Source of the DNA: Lunularia cruciata
Taxonomy: Eukaryota > Streptophyta > Marchantiopsida > Lunulariales > Lunulariaceae
Reading direction: 5' to 3'
Assembly: GCA_948567375.1 (NCBI GenBank)
Contig: OX419759.1
Span: 58,815,493 to 58,879,492 of the forward strand
DNA: 64,000 nt
In this document: one piece after another, positions 45,541-57,321 of the stretch
Numbering within the stretch: the first letter of the stretch is position 1
Layout: every line of letters starts with the position of its first letter
Position numbers and translations under genes: made by a program
The notes under the pieces: generated by a model
Seen by the model: only the letters and a program-made list of their open reading frames with translations
What the model was told of the DNA's origin: nothing
The model's database searches: none

Positions 45541-45764
45541 ATTAATCTTTGAAAGAAAGAGATTGAGGGAAAGGAGAGGCTTACTCAACTTGGGTTTGCA
45601 TGTTGGACCTTCTTCACCAAGATTGGGAGGGGAAGAGATCTAAGACCAAGGAGTTGTGTGAGGTTTGTGGAGTGGAAGGACTTCCAAAAGGACATGAGTG
45701 TAGTGGAGTAAAAGAACTTTTGGAGACTTTAGTGAAAGATCTTGGAGAGAGACTTAGTAAATAA
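45541..45764 (+). pseudogene. Leader ORF counterpart in G1 copy 1b
   Basis: Homologous to 2974-3198 but with the ATG changed to ATT and single-base frame slips near 45570 and 45630. The zinc-binding-like core is complete here: CEVCGVEGLPKGHEC, that is CX2CX8HXC. The aligned frame ends at TAA 45762-45764 directly after LSK, near the stop in copy 1a. Confidence 0.5.
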
Positions 45765-45823
45765 ATACTACCACCTTCATCAATTAGTTCTCAAGATTAA
45801 TGATGGAGATAATCTTTCAATTT

Positions 45824-45840
45824 ATGGATAAACTATCCAT
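45824..45840 (+). other. Conserved leader hairpin, copy 1b
   Basis: ATGGATA-AAC-TATCCAT, identical to 3258-3274 in copy 1a. Confidence 0.6.
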
Positions 45841-46006
45841 GAGAAATTGATTAATATGCACTCTAGGATTTAATGTTTCTATAGAAATTTTGGAGCAACC
45901 TAAACCCTTTTTGTTCCCTAGGGTGGATTAGTCATGTATACTCTATTAGTTATAGAGTGAGAGAAAACAAAAAAAATTGAGAAAAGAAAGATAGTGAGGG
46001 GTTAAG

Positions 46007-47200
46007 ATGGGGAAACTTTGGGTTTTATTTGGCAAGGATGTAGATGATGTGGAGGTCTTTGTGAGAGACTTCAAGATATCTTGCATAGGAAACAAGGAGA
46101 GGAAGAAGAATGACTGGGTCTCATTATTAACTGATTTCTTTGAGAATACAACACTTACATGGTATGAGTCAAAATACCAAAAGAGAGAGGAGAGATGGGC
46201 AAGAAGAGTCTTGGGAGAGTTTGACTTTAGCACTCATTAAGAACTTTCTTGCAGATGAGAGTAATGAGAGATTGATGAGTGAGGTTACCTTTTCCAAATA
46301 AGGAGATGGAGAGAAAGTGAGAGTCTATGTAAAACAAATAGAGAAGTTGGAGTCCAGATTTTGCATAGTGTTGAGGCAAGGTGGGGATGATGTGGAGACT
46401 ACTATGATTAGCATAGGAGCTATGCTCACCAAAAATTTTGTGAGAGGGGTGAGACCACAAATCAAAAACAAGATGAGATATTAAACACCTTCTTCAATGG
46501 TTGAAGCTATCAAGATCATAATTCTTATGGAGGAGAGTTTGGAAGTGGATGAGAGTGATTTGGTGGTGAAGCAGGTTGTGCATCCTCCTCAAGGTTACAC
46601 ATATGGTGGAACTTCTGGTACTTTGGTGGCAAGGATTGCACCACAATTGGTAATTGCTCTAGTTCTTGCACCTCTACCAAAGGATCCACTTCAAACCATC
46701 ATTGAGCAACTTGCAGATCTCAAAATCAATGTAGTGCAAGTATGGGAGAAGAGAGAGGTGGATCACAATTTTGGGAGAGGGCCTAGGAGTTATTGAAGTT
46801 TACCATATAGAGGAGGCCAACCAACCAACCAATAATTTCAATGAGAGAATTTGTCTTGGTTGTGGAAGAAGAGGTCACATCCAAAGGAATTGCCCAAATT
46901 CCACTTACCATGGAGGAAGGATATGAAGGAGCCAATAGAGGGAAAGATGGAGGGAAAGAAACCCAAGTGGCTCCTAATCCAAACAAAGAGAAGTGGATAG
47001 TATCCATAGATGTGGTTGAGAGCAAGTATGAGAAGGGGGAGTGCTCAAAGTCCAAGGGTCTTAATTTGGAGCTTTTGGCACAAGAGAAAAAGAGAACTCA
47101 TTTTGCAGAGGATGTGCACTCTTCACAAGGAAGAAGTTGGGGATGGAAGACTTCTTGATCTCAAAGCAATAATAGAACTACAATGTCTTGGAGGATGTTA
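46007..47200 (+). pseudogene. gag of G1 copy 1b
   Basis: Start MGKLWVLFGKDVDD at 46007. Retrotransposon gag core VFVRDFKISCIG...DWVSLLTDFFE then TLTWYESKYQKREERWARR. The frame ends at TAA 46238-46240, but gag sense continues at once in the +1 frame (IKNFLADESNERLMSEV). The same shift is present in copy 1a, with TGA in place of TAA. 46497-46796 is open (EAIKIIILMEESLEVDESDL). The knuckle CLGCGRRGHIQRNC (46852-46893) is a perfect CX2CX4HX4C nucleocapsid zinc finger. Confidence 0.85.
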
Positions 47201-47389
47201 GTAATCACAAGGTTAACATTATAGTGGACCGACTGATTACTTTGAATCCTACTTTGAGAAAGGAGCTTAGAAGTGATTTGAGTTCTACAAAGAGCAAGAG
47301 GAAGAAGAAGGAAAAAGCTCCAATATTGATGGGGTGATGGATGCCAAACCAACACCATAGGAGGCTTTTGGATATACCTCCAAGATTGA

Positions 47390-47740
47390 TGTGAGAGTGA
47401 ATGGTCATATCATCAAGGATGCATTGGTTGATGGAGGATAAGCAGTGAATGCCATGTTAGAAAGGTTGATGAAGAAATTGGGTATGATAACCTCAAGACC
47501 TTCAAAATTTATGGTGAGCATGGCAAACAAGCAACAAGTTCAACTAGTAGGGGGGATTGATAAGGTGGTAGTTTCAGTTATGGGAGTTCAAATCTCATGA
47601 CTTTCCAAGTCTTAAGGGATTCAAGTTATGACTTACTTCTTGGGAGGCCATGGTTGAGAGTAGGATGCACAACTGATTGATGGTACAAAGGTTACTTGAG
47701 CATTGGGCCATCAAACCATAGAATCATAGTTCTTATGACT
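47390..47740 (+). pseudogene. Protease domain, G1 copy 1b
   Basis: NGHIIKDALVDGG with a stop, then AVNAMLERLMKKLG matches the retropepsin active-site strand (DGG-type with the third residue lost). The later block ends in LLGRPWL-like sequence near 47640. It lacks the 27-bp duplication seen in copy 1a. Confidence 0.7.
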
Positions 47741-48189
47741 AACACCACCAACACTTCATATTTAGATACATTATCTTTTGATTATTGGGAATCAGATTCA
47801 AAAGAAGGAGCTTCAGGTGTGGATACAAGCATGGAGGAGGAGACTTCCATGGAAGAGGATGAATCTAAATCTTATCCAGATGAGTATCTCTTGTGTGCTA
47901 TGGGTTTTGCACCTAAGCTAGAGGTTTGAAGGACCTAGCTAAAGCACCATTGACACTTGAGGAGATAGAGAGGAGGTTATCTACCCTCAAGTATGGTCCA
48001 AATGTTACCAAGGAGGAGAAGGTGAGATTTGAGGAGATTACAAGTTCATCCACATGTTGGCTTTCAATTACAAGCATTTGAAGGAAGTCACCATGGAGGA
48101 GCACAAGATAGAAGTGGAGTCACATGAAAGACCAGCCCACCAAAAGCAATGTCGCATTAGCCACCAATAGCTTTGGTTGTGAAGGAGTA

Positions 48190-48945
48190 GATTGATAAGC
48201 TAAAGGAGGCTGAATTTATCTTTGAGATGGAGAATTCAATTCAGAATAAGTGTCTCCAATTGTCATTATGAAGAAAAATAATGGCAAGCTTTGGGTATGT
48301 GTGGATTACAAGAAGCTCAACGTTGTTACCAAGAAGGACTATTACCCTTTGCCATTCATTGATGAGATCTTGGAAGAGGTTGTAGGTCATGAGAGGTACA
48401 ATTTTGGAGATGGTTATAATGGGTATAAACAAATCAAAATTGCACCAAAGCATCAACAACTCACTGCATTCACCACACCTTGGGAAGCTTATGCTTTCAA
48501 GGTCATGTCTTTTGGGCTTTGCAATGCTCCAACCTCATTCCAATGGTTCATGAACAAGGTGTTCAAACCTTTCATTGGGAAATTTGTGAGAGACTTCATT
48601 GATGACTTTTGTGTCTATGGGAGCAAGGAGGAGCACTTTAAGCACCTGATCAAGGTCTTGCAATGCTTGGATGAAGCAAATGCATCACTCAACCTAGAGA
48701 AGTGCATTTTTGGTTGTGAAGAAGGTCTACTTTTGGGGCACATCATCTCCAAGGATGGAATAGTAGTTGACCAAGAAGGTGAGGAACATATCAAACCTTC
48801 CATTCCCTTCAAGCTTGACAAAGTTATGCCAATTCTTGGAGATGGTTGGGTATTATAGGAGGTTCATCTTCTCATCTTCCAACAAAGCTTATGCATTGAC
48901 TATCCACATGAAGAAGCATGTAGAATACATGGTGATTTTGGAGGA
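48190..48945 (+). pseudogene. Reverse transcriptase, G1 copy 1b
   Basis: The best preserved RT in the window: 48250-48858 is open for 202 codons. Blocks: VCVDYKKLNVVTKKDYYPLP, FIDEILEEVVGHERYNF, GYKQIKIAPKHQQLTAF, FKVMSFGLCNAPTSF, FIDDFCVYG (catalytic Asp pair kept) and GLLLGHIISKDGI. The sequence upstream of 48250 is separated by frame breaks, so the palm is intact but the fingers are partly lost. Confidence 0.9.
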
Positions 48946-48949
48946 AAAA

Positions 48950-49440
48950 TAGGCTCCCAAAGCTTTTGAGGAGCTCAAGTAATGCCTTGTTGTAGCTCTA
49001 ATTCTTGCTAAACCTGATTGGAGTAAGCCTTCATCCTCTACACGGATGCTTCCAATGTACCTATAGGATGCACTCTTAGTCAATTAGACCAAGATTTGCA
49101 TGATCATCTAGTAGCTTATGCTAGTATGCAGATGGTTTCAGCAGAAAAGAACTACTTTGTCATATAGAGAGAAAAAAAGGGTCTTGTAGTGATTTTTGGC
49201 CTCAAGAAGTTTAGACACGACTTGATTGGAGGGAAAGCCACCATTGTCATGGATCACAAGGATTTGAAGTACATCTTCAACAAGCCTAATATAGAATGGA
49301 GGCTAGGAAGGTGGATGATACTCTTGTTTGAGTATGATTACACCATTGAGGGTAGTCCAAGAAAAAAGTATATAAATATTGATTTTTTATCTAGGGCCTC
49401 TAATCATGATGGAGGTGAGCCACTGGATAATTCCTCTTAG
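48950..49440 (+). pseudogene. RNase H domain, G1 copy 1b
   Basis: After a broken start (LAKPDWSK near 49005), 49189-49440 is open: LVVIFGLKKFRHDL, VMDHKDLKYIFNKPN and WRLGRWMILLFEYDYTIEG, the typical C-terminal RNase H blocks of gypsy pol. Early catalytic positions are disrupted by a frame slip. Confidence 0.8.
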
Positions 49441-50830
49441 ATGAAGGGCTCATTACACACAATCTCAGTCACTCAAGAGGTTCCAATGGAGTACAAGGAG
49501 ATTTTGGACTTTATTACAAGAAGTAAATATCTAGAAAGGATGCATGCTAGGGAGAAGAAGACCCTTGCAGCAAGATCTAGACCTTACACAATGGTGGAGG
49601 ATATTCTTTTCACCAAGGAGCAGATGGTCTACTTCAAAGAGTAGTGAATAAGTAAGAGTCCATCCTACCCATAAAGGAGTTTCATGAAGGTTTAGTGTGT
49701 GAAGGACACTTTGCATGGAAGGGGACTATTTTCAAGATTCTAGATGCAGGTTGCCATTGGAGAAGGATTTTCAAGGATTGTCTTGAGTATTGCAAAACTT
49801 ATCATGTTTTTCAAGCTTTTGCTAGAAATTCTACTTCCACTCCACCACTTAGATCAATTCCATTTCTAGGACCTTTTGAGAAGTGGGGAATTGATTTTGT
49901 AGGTCCTCTTAGTAGAACCCCAATGAACAATTGGTACATTATGGTAGTTATTGATTACCTTACCAAGTGGGTTAAGGCTAGATCATTAAGGGACAAGAAT
50001 CAAGTTGAAGTGGGTAGATTTCTTTATGAATACATTATCACTAGGTTTGGATGCCCTTTGGAGTTGGTTTTTGATAGAAGAGGAGATTTTACAAGAAGCA
50101 TCACTACAGCCATGCTATGATATTTCTATATTAGACATAGAGTAACTACATCCTATAAACCAAACTCCAATGGCTTGGCAAAGAGAACCAATCAGACCTT
50201 GTGCATGATGTTGGCCAAAGAAGCAGAAATTGAGGGAGCTAAACATAATTGAGATAAGAGGATTCATGCACTTTGGTGGGAGTATATGACAAATATGAAG
50301 ACCTCCACTATATATTCTTTATTTCAATTAGTATTTCAATTTATTTATTTCAATTGGTATAATATGGTATTGAGTCTACCTTACCTATTCACTTTGATCT
50401 TACTACTTTCTAAAGCATTGATAGGAGATTAAAGAAAGCACAAGGAGATGATGCAGAGAAGTCAAGGAAAGATCAACTCATGGAATTGGAAGAGGCAAGA
50501 GCAATTGCTATGGTTTGAGTGGAGCATGCCTAAAGGAAACAAAAGAAAAGCTATGACAAGAGGCAAGGGAAGAAGAAGGTGAAGCCTTTCAAAGAAGATG
50601 ATCAAGTAATATTGTTTGATTCCATTTGATTCAAGAGAGTGAAAAAGAAGTTTTTGCCTAAGTACTTTGGATCTTTCATAGTGGAGAACGTGTGGGGCAA
50701 TTACACTTATGATCTCAAGGAGTTGGAAAGAAGACACTTTGATATAATTAACCATGATAAGTTGAAGATGTATCTTAGAAGATAGAGAAACATTCACTTT
50801 GAGGAAAAAATGAAAACTTAGTCCGAGAGT
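49441..50830 (+). pseudogene. Integrase, G1 copy 1b
   Basis: N-terminal region 49441-49644. Core frame 49695-50120 includes FEKWGIDFVGPLSR (first catalytic Asp), VVIDYLTKWVKARSL and ELVFDRRGDF (second Asp). Exactly 35 codons separate that Asp from the DX35E position, which is AAG (Lys) at 50181-50183. Within that span there is an in-frame TGA at 50118-50120. The C-terminal part runs to about 50820 (KKFLPKYFGSFIV). No chromodomain follows. Confidence 0.87.
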
Positions 50831-50833
50831 AAA

Positions 50834-51170
50834 TGTAATACCCATTTGTGCATGTGTGGTATTGTGATATTTAGCTTGGTATTACAAGTACTTGAGAGAT
50901 ATTATTTATAAAGGTAAAGGATGGTTCTACATTAGGTATGATTAGCTAAATTTAGTCATAGCTAAGATATAGGGGACCTTACTTTAAAGGAAGTAGAAAA
51001 GATGAGCACCACTATTTTGGATTCTAGTGTGTTGACTTGGTATTATTCTTAGGTGTTTGGCTTTGATGAAAGAGTTGTGAACTCTTTGGCCCGCAAGTCT
51101 TTTTATTTTAGATTTTTCTAGAGTCCAAGGATAGCACATGTAGAGGAATCATTCACTTAGTGGTTGGGTC
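50834..51170 (+). repeat. 3' LTR of G1 copy 1b, left part
   Basis: TGTAATACCC onward, ending at TTGGGTC where a same-family LTR is inserted. It resumes at 51842. Confidence 0.9.
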
Positions 51171-51841
51171 TATATCACCTATTTGTGCATGTGTGTGGTA
51201 TTGTGATATTTAGCTTGGTATTATAAGTATTTGAGAGATATTATTTATATAGAGATGAAGGAGGGTTCTACATTAGTCATGATCAACTAAAGTTAGTCAT
51301 AGCTAAGGTAGTGGGGACCTGTCTTTAGAGGAAATAAAAAAGATGAGTATCACTATTCTGGATTCAAATGTATTGACTTGGTATTATTCTTAGGTGCTTG
51401 ACTTTGAAGAAAGAGTTGAGAACTCTTAGGACTGCAAACCTTTTTGTTTTGGATTCTTCTATAGTCCAAGGATAACCCATGTGAAGGAATCCTTGACTTA
51501 GTGGTTGGGTCAAGATAAGATCATATGTTTAGTGGAATATGCCCATATGGATGAATATTTCTTTTTACTTTTTACTTTACTTGACTTTTTGCCTACTTAA
51601 TAGTAACTTAATATGTAACTATTTCACAAATATATAAACAAGGGTGAAAAAGTGTTCATCATCCTTTCATTTGCAACTATCTCTCTCTCATTGAGTTCTT
51701 TAAAGAGCAATGTCTTCAGTCTTGGAGTGTTAGCCTTGGAGGAGTATGATGAAATTGGGGTTCCTTACCTTCTTAGTCCATGGTGCGCTACCATAATAGT
51801 CATCAAAGTTTCATCCTAAGTGAGAGATTGGCCGGCTCATA
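51171..51841 (+). mobile_element. G1 solo LTR nested in the 3' LTR of copy 1b
   Basis: 671 bp, TATATCACC (from TGTAACACC) to GGCTCATA. The host LTR is interrupted and resumes with GTCAAGATAAG. Flanks GGTC and TGTC are compatible with a 4-bp duplication with one change. Same orientation as the host LTR. Confidence 0.9.
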
Positions 51842-52198
51842 TGTCAAGATAAGATCACATGCTTAATAGAATATGCCTATATAGATTGATATTCTTTTTT
51901 GCTTTTTGACTTTACTTGACTTTTAGCCAAGTAACTTGAGTTACTATGGTAAATAGTAGCTTTAATGTATAACTATTTCACAAGTTTATAAACAAGGGGT
52001 GAGGAGGTACTCATCATCCTTTCATTTGCAACTATCTCTCTCTCTCATTGAATTCTCTAGTGAGCAATGGCTTGAGTCTTGGAGTGTTAGCCTTGGAGGA
52101 GTATGATGGAGTTGGGATTCTTTGCCTTCTTAGTCCAAGGTGTGCTACCATAATAGTCATCAGAGGTTCATCCTAAGTGAGAGACAAGTTGGCTTGCA
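51842..52198 (+). repeat. 3' LTR of G1 copy 1b, right part
   Basis: Continues the interrupted LTR to GGCTTGCA. TATA box region decayed to TTTATAAAC near 51986. Confidence 0.88.
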
Positions 52199-54347
52199 GT
52201 CCGCACTCCTTGGTAGTTTTGCCTTAAACATTAGAAGAACACCATGGGGTTAAACCCTGATACTATGCCACGTCTTGTAGTAGGACCTTCACTCATAGTA
52301 GCACCATATCCAATAGATCCACCAATGCTACTAGAGCTAGAACTTGTGGCTACTACCAATCTACCCCTAGAAACCGAGCTAAAAGTAATGGAGGTATAGT
52401 TCAAAAACCAATATTTTCTCCATAGCTCAATCTCCTCCAAATGAGTTCTCTTGAACTCATAGTAGTAGTCCATTGATGGACCCCAAATGTTGGAATAACC
52501 CCTTCTATGCCATGAAGGTCCACATCTATTGAAGATCACACCAACTACTAAACTTATGGATGAAGTCATCCAACTCAATGGTTTCCTATTGTATTAGAGT
52601 AACACTTGGGGCCTTTGGAGGCCCTATAAATCTAGTTCATGTCCAACAACAATGGTGCGGACATACCAAGTGCAATTCTAGATTTAATCAGCTCTTGTAT
52701 CAAACTCCAACTATAAGAGTCAATCTCCTCTCTCATTGGGACCTAAAATACAAATTGATACCGAGTGAGACTTTGAGTAAACCCATTGTGCACTGCAATG
52801 CTATCTCTTCCAAAATCCTCAAAGAACTCCATCGTGATAAAGTAACCAAGAACTACAACTTGTAATTACAACCTCCGCAAGTACTCAACCAAGTGCAAAC
52901 ATCACCAAGGGCCAACACCACCACCTAAACATCACCATCTAATGTAGCTCTAACTACAACAACTACACTAGAGGAAAGGGTAACCTATAATCTATCATCA
53001 CAACACCCACTCTCATGGTCTATAAGTCATCACTTCCTACCTAATTGAAGAGAAACATAGCTATTCTATCAAGTCATCACTCCAGTCTCACTATCAAGAA
53101 CACACTAGAGCACCAATGCTCTAAAGTTAGGACATCTCACACAAACATGGTGCATAAATAGGATGTAGAGAATGGAGGAGAGTCCAATCTCAAGAAATGT
53201 GAACAAAAACACTCCATCTCAGAAATCAATGTTAGATTGACTCTACCACCATTTGGCATTTGACATAATATGAATTATCTATTTCCTAAGCTACCAGGAT
53301 CATCAAGAATGGTATCAAATTGTCTCTCCTAGCCAAAACTACATATGTATAAATAACAATGGAAAAGTCACTAGGACAACAAGTAAGGGTGGACCAATGG
53401 GCTAGGGCACTAGTCTAGGAATTAGAGATCTAAGGGTCAAACCTTATTGTGCACAATCTAGCAAGATGGGCAGATTTTGCCAAACAATGACCAAAATCTA
53501 CTCTAAACTAGCTAGCCTCATGCTAGCAAGCTGGCCCTTCTAGGCCTTCATAGCCCTATGCCTAGAAGCCACTTGAGCAAAATTGAAATGATGGGTTTCT
53601 CCAAATCACAAATTCATAAGGATAAGTTCACAACTCCACCTTCAATTCACTTTTTGAGCCCAACTCACACCAAATTAGTCCTACTTTCACCTCTTGAGCT
53701 CAAAATCACAATCATTGCTCAAAAATTGCTTCTCTTTGCTCAAAATTTAGCCAACACTTTGCACACCGTCTGCCTCACTAATAAATTTGCATTAATCAAA
53801 AGAGCTTCTAAACATTAGGGAAAATTTGAACTCCAATCAAACTGCCAATGATCAACAAGCCTTGGAAATACCACCAACACTCTTAGTTCTTGCATCCAAT
53901 TTCCCCTTGACCTTAGTTCTTTGATGTAATTAGTTTCTTTACACAACTCAAATCACACTCAATCAAAATCAATATTTGATCTATCACTCAATGATCAGGC
54001 AACAATTGGGCGTTGATTATAGTCAAGTAGATGCTTGTCGGCCTCTGTCCACCATAGCCATGAACTCAAAGGCTCAAGATCAAAGAAGTGAGCTTTTTGG
54101 AGCTATATTTCAAAAATATACCCCTTGGACTTGAGTTAGGTCTCAAACCCTAACGATTTCACTAATTGCACATCCAACGGTGCAAATAGTGTAAGTAATG
54201 GTGGGCCCTACCATGTAATCAATACTCTAAACATGAAATCTAACCGTCAACAAGTAGCCTACAAATAACTATCAAAATACTTCTGACTACCAACACTACT
54301 ACTCTAGAGTTTGAGCAATCTAGGTGCAATGCTATGAATGGTGTGAC
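52199..54347. other. Unassigned region with a short minus-strand frame
   Basis: A minus-strand frame at 52578-52231 (115 codons; Ser-rich centre, hydrophobic end) stays open, but I recognise no domain. A tRNA-like or SINE-like pair of Pol III box resemblances lies at about 53391-53450. The remainder shows no features. It is bounded by the G1 3' LTR and G2 copy 2b. Confidence 0.3.
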
Positions 54348-56156
54348 AAATTGCACAAAGAGGATCTAAGGAGAACCAAAAGCCTCATCAAGTAATGGTC
54401 GATCAAATAGTCCAAGAGTTTTCATATGTGTTTCTGGATGATCTACCAAAGGGATTACCCTCCAATCATTGTATGCCCTTCAAGATTGAGTTAGTGCAAG
54501 GAAGTACTTCAATGAGCAGACCAATCTATTGGCTCTTACCACAGGAGTTGGATTAGCTTTGAATAATACTAAAAAAGTTGTTGGATGAGGATTTCATACA
54601 ACATAGTACATCTCCTAGGGGAGCATTGGTACTATTTGTTCCAAAGAAGGATGAAGGACTTTGCTTCTATATTGATTATCATGGCCTCAATAAACAAATA
54701 GTGAAGAATGCATATCCATTGCCTTGAATTAATGACTTGCTTGATTAATTGAAGGGAGCATGATACTTCTCCAAGTTGGATCTCCAAAGTAGCTATTGGA
54801 AAATTCCAATTGATAGAGAAGATGGGCAAAAGATTGCCTTTCACACATGGTATGGGCATTTTGAGTGGAGAGTTTTTCCTTTTGGGCTCACAAATGCTTG
54901 AGTAATCTTCATGGATCATATGCATTGGGTGTTGGATGGGCTACTAAATAGGTACATGGTTCTTGGATGATATTTTAATTTATAGCAAGACAAAGGCAAA
55001 ACATGCAAATCATGTGAGATAAGTCCTAAGATGACTACATCAATGGAATTTTTACTCCAAGAAGTGAAAGTGTGCCTTTTGGCAAAAGGAAGTTACCTTC
55101 TTGGGTCACAAGATTTCATAAGAGTGGATCAAGATAGGAGAGGAGAAAATCAAGGCCATTACTGATTGGTCTACTTCAAAAGATGCTACAGAAGTACAAG
55201 CATTTAATGATTTGGCTTAGTTTTTATTGACCATTCATCCACTATTATGCTTATGTGACTACACCAATGACCAACTTCTTGTGGATGAACTCAAGCTTTC
55301 AATGGACCGCCAAGCACAAAAAATCATTCTAAAAATTGAAACATATGGTGTTTTCAAAACCCATTCTTCAACTATATGACACTCAACTACCTTGTGTGGT
55401 TGATTTTGATATTTTGAACTTTGCAATTGGAGCCATGTTGCAATAGGAATTTCTAGATAGGTTACATCCCATTGCCTTTGTGTCTTGCCAACTAAATACC
55501 ACATAAAGGAATTACTCTACTTGAGATCAAGAATAACTAGCAATGGTATATGCCACTAAAGTATGGAGGCATTATCTCTTGGGGAAAGTGATCGTGTAAA
55601 CCAATCACAAACCATTGTTATAGATATAACATTTGGAATACATGAAGAGTCAACATCATCAATGGGAGGAACAACTATAATTTTTCGACATCAAACTTGA
55701 GTATACACCTAGTCGGTTCCATATCATACCCAATGCACTTTCACAACAACTTGATGTGAAGTCTCTTCCTCTCATCACAATGGCAAGTACAATGGTATCA
55801 ATTGACTCCTAAGTCCAAATTGAGTTTAGGATAGCTTTACAACAAGATCTTTTCTTTCTTCAGATGGTACAAGGTTATCTTGTAGTATCCGACAAGGAGT
55901 ACAATACTTATTCCTTCAAAGAAGGCCTTTTCTTTTGTGAGAATTGGATCTATGATCTAGCAAAGGGTGATCTTTGACTTTTGTGCCTTCAAGAAGCTCA
56001 TGATTTACCAATCACTTGTCTCTGACTTGTGTGCCTTCAAGAAGCTCATGACTTACCAATCACTTGTCACATGGGTGTGGACAAGACCTTTGGTACTCTC
56101 CAATGCTAATGGTGGTAGCTCAACATGGCACAAGATGTTCAAGAGTTTGTTTGATT
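54348..56156 (+). mobile_element. G2 chromovirus fragment, copy 2b (RT to integrase start)
   Basis: Starts at the protease-RT linker (equivalent to 59629 in copy 2c). RT includes RVFPFGLTNA (54870) and FLDDILIYSK (54963-54995, both catalytic Asp kept). RNase H with VDFDILNFAIGA (55400) and start of integrase with EAHDLPITCHMG (55995-56075, where a small local duplication repeats about 48 bp). Frames are heavily broken. It is interrupted at 56157 by the minus-strand G1 element 1d; the rest should lie beyond the window. Confidence 0.85.
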
Positions 56157-56843
56157 TGTGATCAAGCCTATCTTTCACTCCGAATGAACCTTTGATGGCT
56201 ATGATGGTAACGCACCATGGACTAAGAAGGCAAAGAACCTTAACTCCATCATACTCCTTCAAGGCTAACACTCCAAGACTAAAGACATTGGTCACTAGAG
56301 AACTCAATGAGAGAGATAGTTGCAAATGAAAAAATGATGAGTACCTCGTCACTCCTAGTTTATATACTTATGGAATAATTACGCACCAAGTTACTAATTA
56401 TTGGAGTAACTCAAGTTATTAGGCTAAAAGTCAAATAAAGTCAAAAAGCTAAAAGAATATCCATACTCATAGGAATATTCTTCTAAGCATCTAGTCTTAT
56501 CTTGACCCAACAACAAAATCAAGGATTCCTTCACATGGACTATCCTTGGACTATAGAAGCATCCAAAACAAAAAGGCTTGTGGGTCCAAGAGTTCTCAAC
56601 TCTTTCCTCAAAGCAAAGTACCTAGAAATAACACCAAGTCAATACACTAGAATACAAAATAGTATTACTCATCTTTTCTACTTCCTCTAAAGTAAGATTC
56701 TGTCTATCTTAGCTATGATTGACTTAAAGCTACATGACTAATATAGAACCATCCTTTATCTCTATATAAATAATATCTCTCAAGTACTTGTAATACCAAA
56801 CTAAATATCATAATGTCACACATCTGTACAAATAGGTGTTATA
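56157..56843 (-). repeat. 3' LTR of G1 copy 1d
   Basis: Reverse complement begins TATAACACC and ends TTGATCACA, aligning end to end with other G1 LTRs. The TATA region reads TATATAAAC near 56368. Confidence 0.88.
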
Positions 56844-57321
56844 TTTACCCCCGGACTAAGATTTCATTTTGTCCTCAAAGTGAAGATATCTTTACCTTTT
56901 ATAATACATCTTCAACTTATCATGGTTAATCTTATCAAAGTGTCTTTCTCTCAATTCCTTGATATCATAAGTGTAATTGCCCCATACTTTCTCCACTATT
57001 AAAGGTCTAAAGTACTTAGGCAAAAACTTCTTTTGCACTCTCTTGAATCAAATGGAATCAAACAACATACCCAATCACCTTCTTTGATAGGCTCCACCTT
57101 CTTCTTGCCTTGCCTCTTGTCATAGCTCTCCTATTGTTTCCTTTAGGCTTGCTCTACTTCAACCATAGCAATTGCTCTTGCTTCTTCCAATTCCATGAGT
57201 TGATCCTTCCTTGACTTCTTTGCATCAACTTGTGTGGTTTCTTTAATCTCCTTTGGATGCTTTAGAAGGTAGGAAGATCAAAGTGAATAGGTAAGGTAGA
57301 CTCAATACCCTATACTAAATA
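56157..57321 (-). mobile_element. G1 retrotransposon, copy 1d (3' end, minus strand)
   Basis: 3' LTR 56843-56157 (687 bp), preceded on the minus strand by a polypurine-type tract (CCGGGGGTAAA) and the C-terminal end of integrase (56870-57321). Pol is interrupted at 57322 by G2 copy 2c and resumes at 63694. It is inserted in G2 copy 2b. Confidence 0.88.

Larger units (their letters stand above)
43792..52198 (+). mobile_element. G1 retrotransposon, copy 1b (most complete)
   Basis: 5' LTR 43792-44482, tRNA-Asp-like primer site, leader ORF, gag with CCHC knuckle, protease, RT, RNase H, integrase, purine-rich tract near 50821-50833 and 3' LTR 50834-51170 plus 51842-52198, interrupted by a G1 solo LTR. 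No chromodomain is seen. Without the nested LTR the element is about 7.7 kb. The outer flanks (TGATC against GTCCG) do not match, so the target duplication is decayed or lost. The RT box is FIDD rather than YVDD or FLDD. Confidence 0.9.
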
